Shown here piece by piece: positions 5,512-6,792 of a stretch of 6,792 nucleotides of DNA. The notes below the pieces were generated by a model, which made no database searches, was not told where the DNA came from, and worked only from the letters and a program-made list of their open reading frames with translations. The position numbers and the translations under genes are program-made. Within the stretch, counting starts at the first letter, position 1. Each line of letters opens with the position of its first letter. The stretch is from an uncultured Bacillota bacterium (GTDB lineage Bacteria; Bacillota; Clostridia; Caldicoprobacterales; UBA3941): positions 1 to 6,792 of the forward strand of contig CALGOY010000309.1 in NCBI GenBank assembly GCA_937960725.1, in the 5' to 3' direction.

Positions 5512-5516
5512 ATATG

Positions 5517-6146
5517 TTAAGCTTTCACTGCTTTAAGCCAAGCTTGGGCAATAAGAGCATGGCCTGCTTGGGTGGGGTGTACCCCGTCTGCTGCCCAAAA
5601 CTTTGGCTCTCTTTTGGTGCAGGCAGCGGCAAACAAGCCGTCTAAAGGAACGTACAGAGTTTTGAACTCCTGGGCCAGCTCCCGAACAGCCTGTATCTTA
5701 GGATCCAGATCTTCTCTCCACTGTTTTCTATCTTCCGGATATGGGAGCACAAAGGGTTCGCATATTAATATTTGGGCATCGAGATTTTCCCTAATCTGGG
5801 TTAGGATCTTTCGATAGCCTGCTTTGAAATCTTCTACAGATGTTGGATCATTTCTGTCATATCTGCGCCAGCAATCATTTATTCCGATGAGTATAGATAC
5901 AAAAGATGGTTTTAGCTTGATGCAATCTTCCTCCCACCTAGCTACGAGGTCCCTCACCCTGTTTCCACTAATCCCACGGTTTATAAATTTAACATTCTTT
6001 TCCGGATAAGCAGCGCTGAACCATGCTGCCACCATATTAGCATAGCCATATCCTAGATCCTCATCATTCTCCCGGCTGCGACCGCAGTCAGTAATGCTGT
6101 CTCCCTGAAATAACACAATAGAGTTGTCTTTTATTATCGTACTCAT
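5517..6146 (-). CDS. SGNH/GDSL-family hydrolase, Axe2-like acetylxylan or acetyl-sugar esterase
   Basis: A 209-residue intracellular esterase of the SGNH fold. Block I GDSITDCGRSR has the nucleophile S17. Block II NRGISGNRVRDLVARWEED has the oxyanion glycine G58. Block III IGINDCWRRYD has N90. Block V DGVHPTQAGH has the catalytic D187 and H190. The joined block I, II and III wording closely resembles the Geobacillus Axe2-type acetylxylan esterases as I remember them, which remove acetyl groups from xylo-oligosaccharides. No signal peptide is visible, so it should act on imported oligosaccharides. Substrate is inferred from family resemblance and could be another acetylated sugar. The start is ATG at 6146 with a perfect AAGGAGG site (6160-6154), spacing 7. 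The gene converges on the regulator with 5 bases between stops, and has its own terminator within that gene and a candidate promoter upstream. Confidence 0.9.
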   Translation of the reverse strand: MSTIIKDNSIVLFQGDSITDCGRSRENDEDLGYGYANMVAAWFSAAYPEKNVKFINRGISGNRVRDLVARWEEDCIKLKPSFVSILIGINDCWRRYDRNDPTSVEDFKAGYRKILTQIRENLDAQILICEPFVLPYPEDRKQWREDLDPKIQAVRELAQEFKTLYVPLDGLFAAACTKREPKFWAADGVHPTQAGHALIAQAWLKAVKA

Positions 6147-6181
6147 CCCAAAACCTCCTTAACCCTTACTAATTATATTTA

Positions 6182-6209
6182 ATTATATCACTTTGTATAA
6201 AAAAGTCAC
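6182..6209 (-). promoter_or_regulatory. Candidate promoter of the esterase gene
   Basis: In the 82-base gap upstream of the esterase, the minus strand shows a perfect -10 TATAAT (6187-6182) 16 bases after GTGACT (6209-6204), which matches four of six -35 positions with TGAC in register. A short T-run (6217-6211) after the upstream gene's stop might be a weak terminator remnant, so the esterase may be transcribed alone. Confidence 0.45.
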
Positions 6210-6228
6210 TAAAAAAACTACTCTGTTT

Positions 6229-6792
6229 CTAATATATATTTACAATAAATGGGTTTAGCTGGCTTATACTTTTTTCCCATCGAGCCACATACTCCCCTGT
6301 GGCCCACTCGGCCATGACTACTGTTTCCCCATTGCGGACTTTTATCTTACCTAAGGGCTCATCTGCTATTTCACCATCTTTTATGGCATATATCTCTATA
6401 TAGCTGGAGGTTATTATTAATGCGATATCCCTGTTGGGAGATGTATATGCGTCCACAGCGGCAGGGACTTTTTCTTTGATGGCATCCCAAGAAACATGGA
6501 GCTCATCGTAATTTACAAGAGTATCTACCGGCGATAGACCTATAGTAAAGTCTTCGTACCCTTCATCAAAATTTAGCCTTCCCCTAAGTATCCAGTGCCC
6601 ATTTCTCCTGGCAAGGGTAAAGTTATCCTCTTGAGCTATATCCTCAATCTTTCCAGATATTTTTATATTCCGAGATAACAAATGGGTCTCTGCCGATGTA
6701 TAGAATATATCTTTTCTGCCCTCCCCTGCAATATCCGATATTCTCATACCTTTATCGCTGTTTATCTCATCTAAAGGAAGTACTTTAAATAT
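6229..6792 (-). CDS. Hypothetical protein, C-terminal part (5' end beyond right edge)
   Basis: I do not recognise this protein. The frame is open from the right edge (6792) to TAG at 6231-6229, giving 187 visible residues. The first internal Met (residue 16, codon at 6747) has no properly spaced ribosome binding site and the frame continues upstream of it, so this is most likely the tail of a longer protein. The visible part is rich in short alternating hydrophobic segments and aromatics (HWILRGRLNF, YIEIYAIKDGE, VVMAEWATGEYVARWEK), suggesting a beta-rich, soluble domain. The segment ISDIAGEGRKDIFYTS loosely resembles an FG-GAP/VCBS-type DxDGDGxxD loop, but the acidic positions are not conserved, so I do not assign it. 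No transmembrane segment is seen. It is co-oriented with the esterase, 82 bases upstream of it, and might belong to the same saccharide-related cluster. Confidence 0.7.
   Translation of the reverse strand: MFKVLPLDEINSDKGMRISDIAGEGRKDIFYTSAETHLLSRNIKISGKIEDIAQEDNFTLARRNGHWILRGRLNFDEGYEDFTIGLSPVDTLVNYDELHVSWDAIKEKVPAAVDAYTSPNRDIALIITSSYIEIYAIKDGEIADEPLGKIKVRNGETVVMAEWATGEYVARWEKSISQLNPFIVNIY

Noticed and set aside
5574..5585. GGGG-TGTA-CCCC hairpin as a terminator for the regulator gene
   Set aside because: Only 4 bp, no T-run on the plus strand, and inside the esterase coding sequence.
5572..6009. Plus-strand frames opposite the esterase gene
   Set aside because: Antisense shadows of the SGNH gene, without binding sites or coherent protein features.
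6211..6228. Terminator after the right-edge gene (AAAC/GTTT then T-run on the minus strand)
   Set aside because: The stem is only 4 AT-rich base pairs with a 6-base loop, too weak to call despite seven T residues.
6700..6747. FG-GAP/VCBS calcium-binding repeat in the right-edge protein
   Set aside because: The DIAGEGRKD segment only loosely fits DxDGDGxxD, and no second copy of the repeat is visible.
1..6792. CRISPR array, tRNA or rRNA gene
   Set aside because: No regularly spaced direct repeats, no cloverleaf-type sequence and no rRNA-like segment seen on either strand.

Overview
The window looks like accessory carbohydrate-catabolism DNA from an anaerobic Firmicute, probably of the class Clostridia. 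The evidence is AT-rich DNA, strong GGAGG-type ribosome binding sites, several likely TTG starts, an AraC/XylS-type sugar regulator and an IS200/IS605-family insertion sequence. I cannot name the species from sequence alone.

Layout: (1) Positions 1 to about 1300 hold the 5' part of an IS200/IS605-family element on the minus strand: tnpA (Y1 HUH transposase, complete) followed by tnpB (RuvC-like RNA-guided nuclease, running off the left edge). Its own promoter and a left-end imperfect hairpin with a bulged base are visible. (2) The element sits inside a Gfo/Idh/MocA-type dehydrogenase gene, of which only about the first 55 codons remain (to position 1470). (3) Upstream in the same operon, all on the minus strand, are a TIM-barrel sugar isomerase/epimerase-like gene (1495-2322), an intact Gfo/Idh/MocA dehydrogenase (2338-3360) and, after a 215-base gap carrying a strong stem-loop, a second unrelated-looking TIM-barrel gene (3576-4412, TTG start). 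(4) A 196-base divergent control region (4413-4608) carries a promoter for each side and an 8-bp inverted repeat. (5) An AraC-family regulator reads rightward (4609-5511). (6) Convergent with it, 5 bases away, is an SGNH/GDSL esterase resembling Axe2-type acetylxylan esterases (5517-6146, minus). Its Rho-independent terminator lies inside the 3' end of the regulator gene. (7) The right edge holds the C-terminal part of an unrecognised protein (6229-6792, minus).

How it may work together: the operon encoded two NAD(P)-dependent Gfo/Idh/MocA dehydrogenases and two divalent-metal TIM-barrel enzymes under a divergent AraC regulator. That two-plus-two composition matches oxidation / beta-elimination / hydration / reduction routes through 3-keto sugars, as described for levoglucosan (LgdA, LgdB1, LgdB2, LgdC). 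Inositol-type chemistry (IolG with IolE/IolI) is an alternative. The substrate is not determinable here; the neighbouring esterase hints at plant-derived, possibly acetylated, saccharides. The IS insertion removes one dehydrogenase, so the pathway is probably broken or altered in this strain, unless the element excises precisely.
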